The notes under the pieces: generated by a model | Told to the model about the DNA's origin: nothing | Seen by the model: only the letters and a program-made list of their open reading frames with translations | Database searches by the model: none | Translations under genes and position numbers: made by a program | Source of the DNA: Mucilaginibacter rubeus | GTDB lineage: Bacteria > Bacteroidota > Bacteroidia > Sphingobacteriales > Sphingobacteriaceae | Direction of reading: 5' to 3' | Assembly (NCBI RefSeq): GCF_014643835.1 | Contig: NZ_BMKD01000004.1 | Location: forward strand, 479,397-543,396 | DNA: 64,000 bases | Part shown: in pieces, positions 41,910 to 49,961 of the stretch | Numbering within the stretch: position 1 is the first letter of the stretch | How the letters are laid out: each line of letters starts with the position of its first letter

Positions 41910-43442
41910 ATGAAAACAAAATGCGGCGCATTTATATTGTCCCTTCTTATTGCCTTAAATTGTATTTGTAAGGCCCAGGATTCCTCCCCAAAACCTTATG
42001 CGGATGAACATCGTCCCCAGGCACACTTTTCACCAGCCCAACATTGGATGAATGATCCAAACGGTATGGTTTATTATAACCATACTTATCATTTATTTTT
42101 CCAGTATTATCCTAAAGACATTGTATGGGGACCAATGCACTGGGGGCATGCGGAAAGTAAAGACCTAATCCACTGGAAACAGTTACCTATCGCATTGTAT
42201 CCGGATAGCCTTGGTTATATCTTTTCTGGTAGTGCTGTTGTCGATTCCAATAATACAACCGGTTTTGGTAAAAATGGCAAAATACCCCTGGTGGCCATAT
42301 TCACCCATCATGACCCTAAAGGAGAAAAAGAGGGTACCGATAAATTTCAAAACCAAAGCCTTGCCTATAGCCTGGATGGCGGCAGCACATGGACTAAATA
42401 CAGCGGCAACCCGGTTTTGAAAAACCCCGGAGTCCGGGATTTCCGCGACCCCAAAGTGATGTGGTATGCCCCGGAGAAAAAATGGGTAATGACCCTTGCA
42501 ACGCAAGATCATATCTCCTTCTATTCGGCCCCTGACCTGAAAAACTGGAAAAAAGAAAGCGAGTTCGGCATCAAGGCAGGTGCACACGGTGGCGTATGGG
42601 AATGCCCTGATCTGTTCCCACTAAAAATGAACGGAAAAACCTACTGGATCCTGATCGTAAACCTTAACCCCGGCGGGCCTAACGGCGGTTCAGCAACGCA
42701 ATATTTTGTAGGAAATTTTGATGGGAATAAGTTTAGCCCGCTTGATTCAAATACCAGATGGCTTGACTACGGTCCCGACCAATATGCAGGCATTACCTGG
42801 AGCAATACCGGCAGCCGTAAAATATTTTTAGGGTGGATGAGTAACTGGCAATATGCTAATCAGGTGCCCACAAAGGCCTGGCGTAATGCCGTAACCATTC
42901 CACGTGAGCTTAGCCTGAAACAAAGCAAAGGCCAAATTTTACTGGTATCCAAACCTGTGGCTGAACTAAAAAACATTGAAGAAAAAACAATTTCGTTAAA
43001 GCAGCCCGTGTTTAACAGGTCACTTCTTGATCTTAGTTCAAAAATTAATAAGCTCAAAAGCCGGTACGTTTTAAAATTGAGTTTTGCTACCTTAAAAGAT
43101 TATAGCATCAGGCTATCAAACACTAAAGGTGAAGAACTGCTTATTGGTTACGACCCTGCCAAAGATGAATACTATATAGATCGTACCAAAGCCGGAAAAA
43201 TGGATTTCCAAAAGAATTTCTCCGGCCGTTTTACCGCACCGCGGCAAAGCGCTGCTAAAAATTCAGATCTCATTTTAGTAGTCGACAAATCATCAGTAGA
43301 GTTATTTGCCGACGGAGGCTTAACCACCATGACTGCAATCTATTTCCCAACCGAAGATTTCAACAACCTTGCAGTTAAAACCACCGGAAAATTAGCCATT
43401 AATAATATCAGCATTTCCGGGTTGAAATCTATCTGGAAATAA
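41910..43442 (+). CDS. GH32 fructan hydrolase (exo-levanase/inulinase/invertase type)
   Basis: The 510-residue exported glycoside hydrolase has a signal peptide in residues 1-22. The five-bladed propeller carries all three catalytic motifs: WMNDPNG with nucleophile Asp49, FRDP with transition-state stabiliser Asp180, and ECPDL with acid/base Glu231. A C-terminal beta-sandwich starts at about 370. It releases fructose from levan, inulin or sucrose outside the inner membrane; endo versus exo action cannot be told. It lies 122 bp after SusD behind a terminator and belongs to the fructan locus. N-terminal LNC is not a good lipobox, so secretion by signal peptidase I is more likely. Confidence 0.95.
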   Translation: MKTKCGAFILSLLIALNCICKAQDSSPKPYADEHRPQAHFSPAQHWMNDPNGMVYYNHTYHLFFQYYPKDIVWGPMHWGHAESKDLIHWKQLPIALYPDSLGYIFSGSAVVDSNNTTGFGKNGKIPLVAIFTHHDPKGEKEGTDKFQNQSLAYSLDGGSTWTKYSGNPVLKNPGVRDFRDPKVMWYAPEKKWVMTLATQDHISFYSAPDLKNWKKESEFGIKAGAHGGVWECPDLFPLKMNGKTYWILIVNLNPGGPNGGSATQYFVGNFDGNKFSPLDSNTRWLDYGPDQYAGITWSNTGSRKIFLGWMSNWQYANQVPTKAWRNAVTIPRELSLKQSKGQILLVSKPVAELKNIEEKTISLKQPVFNRSLLDLSSKINKLKSRYVLKLSFATLKDYSIRLSNTKGEELLIGYDPAKDEYYIDRTKAGKMDFQKNFSGRFTAPRQSAAKNSDLILVVDKSSVELFADGGLTTMTAIYFPTEDFNNLAVKTTGKLAINNISISGLKSIWK

Positions 43443-43461
43443 CCGGCGACAGTAAGCTCTG

Positions 43462-43495
43462 AAAGGTTGTTTTCATCCCGAAAACAACCTTTTTC
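43462..43495 (+). terminator. Terminator after the GH32 gene
   Basis: A perfect 13-bp stem, AAAGGTTGTTTTC (43462-43474) with GAAAACAACCTTT (43480-43492), loop ATCCC, then TTC. It closes the fructan locus. Confidence 0.9.
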
Positions 43496-43696
43496 ATTTC
43501 CGGGCATTTCGGGGCACTCTCTCCAATCGCTTTATCGTATCGTTATATTATAATATTAATATATAATAACCCCCATAAATTCCAGTTTTGCCCCCTATCC
43601 ATGGGATTTTAAGTATGTTAATTTGTGTCACCAATTAACCAGTACTCTCATTAACTATCGAGAGAAGCACACCTATTAACCTAAAAAATCTTTATT

Positions 43697-44521
43697 ATGA
43701 AAAATTTAACTTTTGTTTTAATTGCATTTATTGTGATTACATCGTTTTTTGCATGTAGAAAAGATAATGCAGCTACCGCCAACTCCGCCGCAAATACTTC
43801 AGCCAGTCATCTTGCAACCAATACGGTATCATGGGTAAATGTTATTCCTCCTACCTCCTTTAGCTCGTACAGCACTTATTGGAATGACCTGTATCCCTGG
43901 GGATCTGATCATAATGGATCTGCCCGTATGCGCTCTCAAAATATTTCAGTTTCCGGAGGTGTGCTTACACTAACCAGTGCGCCCAGCGGCAGCGTTGGCA
44001 ACAGCAATAAAGATCCATATTTACCGATCCATTATTATTCAGGGACAGTTTATGCCAAGACCGTACCTGTAGTAACCGACTCCTGGCCTAAGTGGCATTT
44101 TAAAGGTGAATTTCAGTGCGAATCACAAACTGGCACATGGCCTGCCTTTTGGGTTACAGGAGCTGACTCATGGCCACCAGAAAGCGATTTTATGGAATTT
44201 AAAGGAAGTGCAACCTGCTGGACAAATACCTATAAAAATGCAAGCGGAGGCTGGTCGAGTGTGGGTACAACTATTTCCAGCCCCGGAAACTGGCACACTT
44301 ATTCGGTTTATATGACCAAGACGAATGCGACCGACGTGTCCATCGAATACTGGATAGATGGTGTTTTAAAAAGCACCCAAACGGGCGCTAACTTTGTCGG
44401 GAAAAACCTGAACATTATTATTGATTACCAAATGGAAGGGTCGTCAGGATCACCTGGTCCTACTGGTACCACATACATGCGCGCAAGGAACGTAATTGTT
44501 GAAAAAAGCGCTACATTATAG
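43697..44521 (+). CDS. GH16-like lipoprotein (laminarinase/lectin fold)
   Basis: The 274-residue lipoprotein has MKNLTFVLIAFIVITSFFACRKDN with Cys20 as the lipid anchor. The mature part is a jelly-roll with TWPAFWVTGADSWPPESDFMEF; Glu162, Asp164 and Glu167 form the E-x-D-x-x-E pattern of GH16 enzymes (catalytic nucleophile and acid/base). The usual Ile or Leu after the first Glu is Ser, which weakens the assignment. PFWV and W-rich sugar-contact strands agree with the fold. It may cut a beta-glucan or galactan, or only bind it. It follows the fructan locus after a terminator and probably has its own promoter. Confidence 0.75.
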   Translation: MKNLTFVLIAFIVITSFFACRKDNAATANSAANTSASHLATNTVSWVNVIPPTSFSSYSTYWNDLYPWGSDHNGSARMRSQNISVSGGVLTLTSAPSGSVGNSNKDPYLPIHYYSGTVYAKTVPVVTDSWPKWHFKGEFQCESQTGTWPAFWVTGADSWPPESDFMEFKGSATCWTNTYKNASGGWSSVGTTISSPGNWHTYSVYMTKTNATDVSIEYWIDGVLKSTQTGANFVGKNLNIIIDYQMEGSSGSPGPTGTTYMRARNVIVEKSATL

Positions 44522-44580
44522 CTTTAACCAAATTATAAGCTTGCTTCTCCGGTACCGGTGATATTCCTGGTTCATTAAAA

Positions 44581-44626
44581 CTAAAAAGGGTATGTATGCG
44601 CAAAAGCGAAATGCATGCCCTTTTAG
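44581..44626 (+). terminator. Terminator-like hairpin after the GH16-like gene
   Basis: CTAAAAAGGGTATG (44581-44594) is complementary, with one mismatch, to CATGCCCTTTTAG (44614-44626). It ends the single-gene unit. Confidence 0.5.
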
Positions 44627-44786
44627 CTATTACTTTCAAAAATAGAACCACACATAATTTATAAATAAATTAATCAATACTACAATAACTTTTCCCAATT
44701 GTAGGTTGAGCGTAGTAATACTATCCATTTTTTTTGAAAGCGGATAATATATCTTAACTTATGCAACAATATCATAATTATCAATT

Positions 44787-45185
44787 ATGTTCCGATTACT
44801 CTTTATTGATGACAGTAAACTTGACCATATTATACTGGACAAGCTTATTGCAGGAATTGAAGATTTTACACCCGTGTCACATAGTTACGACGGTGAAGAT
44901 GCGTTAAAATCATTGACAGATAACCCGGCGGATTGCCCGGACGTTATTTTTCTGGACATCAGGATGCCCAGGTTTGACGGCTGGGATTTTCTTGAAGGTT
45001 TTGTGGATCTGCAATCCATACTGCCGGTTAAACCACTGCTCTATGTATTTTCGTCGTCAATTGACCCAACCGACAAGGAGCGGGCACTCAGCTATGATTT
45101 TGTAACCGGTTTCTTTAGCAAACCTGTTTCAAGGCCGGTGCTTGAACAAGTATTAGCGGCCTGTATTGAGCGTTCGAAAACATAA
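44787..45185 (+). CDS. Receiver-only response regulator
   Basis: The 132-residue protein is a single CheY-like receiver: N-terminal FRLLFIDDSKLDHIILDKLI with the acidic pocket, phospho-acceptor Asp57 in IFLDIRMP, the switch Ser-Ser in YVFSSSIDP, and Lys in FFSKPVSRP. No DNA-binding or enzymatic output follows, so it probably works through protein contacts, or as a phosphate sink for a kinase such as the orphan kinase at 29276. No kinase gene is adjacent. Confidence 0.93.
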   Translation: MFRLLFIDDSKLDHIILDKLIAGIEDFTPVSHSYDGEDALKSLTDNPADCPDVIFLDIRMPRFDGWDFLEGFVDLQSILPVKPLLYVFSSSIDPTDKERALSYDFVTGFFSKPVSRPVLEQVLAACIERSKT

Positions 45186-45489
45186 GGATGATCACTCATT
45201 TCACAGGTGTTCAATTTTTAAAAGTGTGAACACTTTGTATTTTTCGCCAAAAAAATAGTACTAATAATCAACAACTTACATTTGGTTTAAAATACATCAA
45301 ATCGTGTTTTGAACAAACTATCGTTGATAATCAAGCTATTACAAAATAGCATTTCCAAAAGTTGAACAGCTGCTTTTTAAAAAATTGAACACTGCCAAGA
45401 TCTTGTCACTTTGTATCGCCGGTGCAAGGTTGAGCCATGCTTAGTATTATAATAAAAGGGTTAGGTTTTTCATAAACTCAGCATATCTT
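45186..45489. other. Gene-free stretch with repeated TGAACA units
   Basis: In these 304 bp there is no gene. TTGAAC/GTTCAA-type units occur at about 45208, 45225, 45311, 45362 and 45387. Two longer stretches resemble each other: TTTTTAAAA...TGAACAC...CACTTTGTAT...CGCC appears at about 45215-45250 and 45373-45420. This may be a transcription-factor site array or repeat DNA. Confidence 0.4.
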
Positions 45490-46170
45490 TTATTTGTTGG
45501 GTTTCCACCAATCATTGGGAAGCAGCAAAACATCTTTACTACTCGCAGCCATTGATTCATTAAAAAATGATACCAACGAAGTATCGGTCGGAATTTCATC
45601 GCCCACTTTATAAACATTTTTTAGATTTTCAAAGTAATCCCCCCGAATGTATGATATCGAAGCAGGTATAATATTTTCTTCCTTGGCATCATACCACTCC
45701 GGCTTATCTACCGAGAAGATCCTATTGGTTTTGCGATCAACAATGAAAATACCAGCTGAACTGTATAAAAATTTTCTCTTAAACGTGGAGTCTTTAATGA
45801 GTGATTTGCTACGTATATCAAACCCGTAAAGATAAGCCCTGATACCTTTCCCTAAGTCTTCAGATGTGGTAAGAAAAGCATGGTTATTAAAGATAAGACT
45901 CTTGTGTCTTTTAAAGGAATTTCCCTTTATTTCATATATCCCACTGTACACATAGCTTGAATCTATATTCAAGTCCCCCGGGATAAGGAACTTTAAAGTG
46001 TCGAATGTTAGATATTTATGGTTTTCGACCAAAGATAGCCTCATTAATGAATCAGCATTAATCTCTTTTGGTGATGATGTAACATCTCGGCTGGCAGTTG
46101 GCTTACGTTGGCATGAAGACAAGAAGTAAACGCATATTAGTAGATATCCAAGGATGACTTTAGTGTTCAT
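45490..46170 (-). CDS. Lipoprotein of unknown function, coupled to upstream membrane gene
   Basis: The 226-residue protein has a lipobox, YFLSSC (Cys20). The mature part is polar, with repeated short beta motifs such as SSYVYSGIYEIKG and SSAGIFIVDRKTNRIFSVDKPEWYDAKEE. The last of these resembles a beta-propeller or WD-like turn. No known family is recognised. Its ATG overlaps the upstream gene's TGA in ATGA (46167-46170), a sign of translational coupling. A role with the upstream small membrane protein is likely. Confidence 0.8.
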   Translation of the reverse strand: MNTKVILGYLLICVYFLSSCQRKPTASRDVTSSPKEINADSLMRLSLVENHKYLTFDTLKFLIPGDLNIDSSYVYSGIYEIKGNSFKRHKSLIFNNHAFLTTSEDLGKGIRAYLYGFDIRSKSLIKDSTFKRKFLYSSAGIFIVDRKTNRIFSVDKPEWYDAKEENIIPASISYIRGDYFENLKNVYKVGDEIPTDTSLVSFFNESMAASSKDVLLLPNDWWKPNK

Positions 46171-46373
46171 ATCTCAAATATTAGTGATTGTTTTGAAGGT
46201 CTGATTTCCATATAAACTCTGCCCATTTTTTGTAACCCCTTTATGATATACCTTACCAAGAACATCAACAGTAATATCATTACCAGCAATACAGTCATCT
46301 CAGCAGGCCAGTTTCTATCCAAATTATTAAAAAAAACTGTTGTCGCACTGGCATAATCAAAAAATGTCGCCAT
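46167..46373 (-). CDS. Small single-helix membrane protein, unknown function
   Basis: I take the start at the ATG at 46373 (MATFFDYASATT), preceded by the purine-rich GGTGGGAAA on the coding strand, giving 68 residues; a longer form from the TTG at 46460 (97 residues) is possible. There is one membrane helix, TVLLVMILLLMFLVRYII, followed by a basic tail. It overlaps the downstream lipoprotein by four bases. Nothing is recognised in databases from memory. The pair looks like a small two-part envelope unit. Confidence 0.6.
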   Translation of the reverse strand: MATFFDYASATTVFFNNLDRNWPAEMTVLLVMILLLMFLVRYIIKGLQKMGRVYMEIRPSKQSLIFEI

Positions 46374-46635
46374 TTTCCCACCTGGTATTAAACTATATTG
46401 GGTGTTATGCTTTATAGCCCCCCAATTTATTGCATAACCAAATTTCAGGGCAATAACCAATCCTAAATCACCACCCCTCTTGCAATCCTCCCCCCCTTAA
46501 ATTCTGTAAGCTCCCTGCCAAAAAAAGAATCTCATCCATTAATGAGTATAATAAAACCATGTGCGTGTCTTTATGGTGATTGAGCGGATAGGGCCAATCA
46601 TTACACTAAGTCACAAACCTAAAAATTTAAAAACT

Positions 46636-49600
46636 ATGAGTTTTTTTTACCAAAAAAAGTATTCGGCACGGTGCCTTTTAGTTTTTTTGCTGCTGGTAGG
46701 CATGGTCTATCATGCCGCGGCGCAAAGCCGTCAAATCAGCGGTACTGTCACAGATTCAACCTCCAGGGAACCCCTGCCTGGTGTAACTGTGCAGGTTATT
46801 GGCACTACCAACGGCATTCAAACTGATGTAAACGGCAAGTACAAACTAACCGTTAATCCCGGAGCAAAGTTATCTTTCGCTTTTATAGGTTATAACACGC
46901 GTAAAGTGACCGTTGGCGATGACCCTGTTATCAACATTCAGTTATCAAACAAAAGAAGCGATCTGGAAGAGGTTGTAGTGGTTGCTTACGGTACACAAAA
47001 AAAACCATCGGTGGTAGGCGCCATTGCCACGGTGAGCTCAAAAGTTTTTGAAGACCGCGGACCAACTAATAACCCTATTGCCAATTTACAGGGCCAGGTT
47101 CCGGGCATGGTGGTAACCAGGAGCTCGGCGCAGCCGGGTCGCGAAAACTGGAACTTTCAGATCCGCGGTGCAACCTCCGTTAACGGACAGGATCCCTTGG
47201 TCATTTTGGATGGGGTTGCCCTTAACAATAACAACGAGCTAAACTCTATCAACCCTAATGATATCGACAATATCTCAGTTTTGAAGGATGGTTCGGCTTC
47301 AATATATGGTGCCCGTGCAGCTTATGGTGTTGTGCTGATCACTACCAAAAAAGGTAAAGCAGGTAAAATGGTGATCCAGTATGACCCTTCTGTGTCCCAG
47401 AAATTATTAGGCCTTCAGCCCAAGATGACCAACATTGATCAGTGGGCAAATGGCCTGCTTCAGGCCCGAACAAATGATAATTATGGAGTAGCGCCAACAA
47501 CCGACCTTTGGTACCAACTGGCCAACTTCGCGCTGGCCAATAAAGGCACGGTGGTACTGGCATCGCAGATTCCCGGAAACACCACCGGAGGTATCACTGC
47601 AAATTCGTTTTATAACGGCTTGCCTGTACCGGCATTCCTCGATGTAAAGGAACTCGACTTTATTGATGTATCACTACAACAGTACATATGGGGAAGGGCT
47701 ACTTCAACACAACACAATTTTTCGGTATCAGGCGGAACAGAAAAAAACACTTATCGTGTTTCGTTAGGGTATTTAAATGACGGCAGCCAGCTCCGGATAG
47801 GCAATAACGGTAATCAACGTTATAACCTCAGACTTAATAACAGCTACAGATTCAGCGATAAAGTGCAACTGGAAACCAATATTTCGCTTGAGCAAAACAA
47901 CATCCAGCAGCCAACCATGTACACTTCGGGGAGTTACAGTGCGCTTGGAAACGGATTTCAGATCGGTTTGCCTATGTTCACGCAATCTGGCCGGCCATAT
48001 CAGTGGGGAGGAGTAACAAGCCCCGCGGGACTATTAAGAGATGGAGGCGACAACCTGGAAAACAACAGCCGGGCACTGTTAAACTCAACGCTTACCTATA
48101 ATTTCATGAAGCACCTTACCTTTACCGGAACAGCGGGATATAACGTTTGGTGGCAGGATGACCGTGTGCAAACCAAAACCGTTCGCCTTTATTCATACGA
48201 TGATAAATATCTGACCGGGACTACCGCGCCGGCAGGTGGTACTTCGGGAGGGAGCCAAAACTATTTCCGTGCTAATATCAATGATAAATATTATAACCTG
48301 ATAGGACGTGTTACCTATGCCAATACCTTTAACAAAGTACATGACGTATCATTAATGATCGGCAGCTCCTACGAAAGGGATGAGTATGATATGTTTAATA
48401 CACGTACCTACAATTTGGGCAGCGATGATGTGCCTTCTTTAAATTTGGGGCTGAGCAGTTCGTTGGCTGGTTTTGTAACCAACGACGAACAGCGCAACCA
48501 CTACGCCCTGGGTTCATATTTTGCAAGAGCTACCTACGCATATAAAGGCAAATATCTGTTTGAAGGAACCGGCAGGTATGATGGTTCTTCAAAATTTATT
48601 GCAGATAAACGCTGGAAACCATTTTACAGCCTCATGGGCGGCTGGCGCTTAGGCGAAGAAAGCTTCATCAAGAAAACAAATATTTTTAGCGAGTTAAAGC
48701 TACGGGCCTCTTACGCTACGTCGGGCAGCCAGGGTGGCATCGGCCTTTATGATTACCTGCAATCGCTTAATGTCGGCAACAGCAATACCCTTTTAGGTTC
48801 GGCACTCGCAACCGCTACTACAACCACCGGAAACCTGGTTTCGCTTAACAGGACCTGGGAAACAGTGATTAAACGGAACATTGGTATTGATTTCGGTTTG
48901 CTGAACGGCCGCTTAAACGGAACTTTTGAAGTGTTCCGCAATCAGAATAAAAACATGCTGGTGAGCGTTACCTATCCGGCTGTTTTGGGTATTGGTGCAC
49001 CCCAGTCAAATAACGGCGACCTGAAAACCTGGGGATGGGAAGGGCAATTAACCTGGAGAGACCACGTTGGGCAGGTAACCTACAGTATTTCGGGTAATAT
49101 TACCAACAGCCAAAATAAATTGGTATATTTTAACGGCGTTCCGGCATTAGGTGCCGGTTATAACGCTACTGTTGAGGGTTATCCGCTTGGGTCGTATTTC
49201 GGCCTTAAATACGGTGGCCGTTTCCAGACACAGGCACAGGTTGATACCTATAACTCCACCTATTATGCCCCCGGCGGAGTGATCAATACTATCGGCATCC
49301 CTGTAGCCACCCCTTTAACCAACCTGCCGGGTCAAAACTCAGGCTTACGTCCGGGAGATAATTATTTTGTTGATGTTAACCACGATGGTAAGTTAACCAC
49401 AGGTACGTCGGCAAAAGATATGGGCGACCTTGTTTATTTAGGCAGCGACATTCCGCGCTATACTTTTGGTTTGACTTTAAGCCTGCAATGGAAAGGTTTT
49501 GATTTCACAAGCATTTTTCAAGGGGTGGGTAAACGGACAATATTCAGGGCCAATGGTGGTGCAAATAACTGGCGCGTACCCTTTGCCGCCGTTTACCAGG

Positions 49601-49956
49601 CGCAAACCACACAATGGGTTGGTAAAACCTGGACCCCTGAAAACACAAATGCCTATTACCCTAACCTGCATAGCAATGGAATCAATGGTTACAACTACCA
49701 GATTTCAAGCTGGTCCGTTGAAAACGGCGCTTATGTACGCCTGAAAAACCTTGTTATCGGTTATACCTTACCTAAGTCGTTATTGGAGCGTACCAAAGCT
49801 ATCAGCCGTTTAAGGTTTTACATTTCGGGAAGCGACCTGTGGGAATACAGCAAAATTCATGATGGCTGGGATCCTGAAATGACCAGGACCACTGCAGGCA
49901 ATGAGCGTTATCCATTTTACAGGTATGTAACCGTAGGCGCAAACATTACTTTTTAA
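46636..49956 (+). CDS. SusC-like TonB-dependent transporter, second pair
   Basis: I start at the ATG at 46636, which gives a signal peptide after MSFFYQKKYSARCLLVFLLLVGMVYHAAAQS; the frame extends 75 bases upstream without a signal peptide. About 1106 residues: carboxypeptidase-regulatory-like domain, contact region LEEVVVVAYGTQKK, plug domain with DPLVILDGVALNNNNELNSINPNDIDNISVLKDGSASIYG split here by the family's usual gap, and a barrel ending VTVGANITF. It imports an unknown substrate together with the SusD partner 5 bp downstream. No glycosidase, regulator or kinase adjoins this pair, so its substrate cannot be named. Confidence 0.93.
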   Translation: MSFFYQKKYSARCLLVFLLLVGMVYHAAAQSRQISGTVTDSTSREPLPGVTVQVIGTTNGIQTDVNGKYKLTVNPGAKLSFAFIGYNTRKVTVGDDPVINIQLSNKRSDLEEVVVVAYGTQKKPSVVGAIATVSSKVFEDRGPTNNPIANLQGQVPGMVVTRSSAQPGRENWNFQIRGATSVNGQDPLVILDGVALNNNNELNSINPNDIDNISVLKDGSASIYGARAAYGVVLITTKKGKAGKMVIQYDPSVSQKLLGLQPKMTNIDQWANGLLQARTNDNYGVAPTTDLWYQLANFALANKGTVVLASQIPGNTTGGITANSFYNGLPVPAFLDVKELDFIDVSLQQYIWGRATSTQHNFSVSGGTEKNTYRVSLGYLNDGSQLRIGNNGNQRYNLRLNNSYRFSDKVQLETNISLEQNNIQQPTMYTSGSYSALGNGFQIGLPMFTQSGRPYQWGGVTSPAGLLRDGGDNLENNSRALLNSTLTYNFMKHLTFTGTAGYNVWWQDDRVQTKTVRLYSYDDKYLTGTTAPAGGTSGGSQNYFRANINDKYYNLIGRVTYANTFNKVHDVSLMIGSSYERDEYDMFNTRTYNLGSDDVPSLNLGLSSSLAGFVTNDEQRNHYALGSYFARATYAYKGKYLFEGTGRYDGSSKFIADKRWKPFYSLMGGWRLGEESFIKKTNIFSELKLRASYATSGSQGGIGLYDYLQSLNVGNSNTLLGSALATATTTTGNLVSLNRTWETVIKRNIGIDFGLLNGRLNGTFEVFRNQNKNMLVSVTYPAVLGIGAPQSNNGDLKTWGWEGQLTWRDHVGQVTYSISGNITNSQNKLVYFNGVPALGAGYNATVEGYPLGSYFGLKYGGRFQTQAQVDTYNSTYYAPGGVINTIGIPVATPLTNLPGQNSGLRPGDNYFVDVNHDGKLTTGTSAKDMGDLVYLGSDIPRYTFGLTLSLQWKGFDFTSIFQGVGKRTIFRANGGANNWRVPFAAVYQAQTTQWVGKTWTPENTNAYYPNLHSNGINGYNYQISSWSVENGAYVRLKNLVIGYTLPKSLLERTKAISRLRFYISGSDLWEYSKIHDGWDPEMTRTTAGNERYPFYRYVTVGANITF

Positions 49957-49961
49957 TTGAA

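Noticed and set aside
45490-46170. Beta-propeller function for the lipoprotein
   Set aside because: Only one weak turn-like motif is seen; not enough to name the fold.
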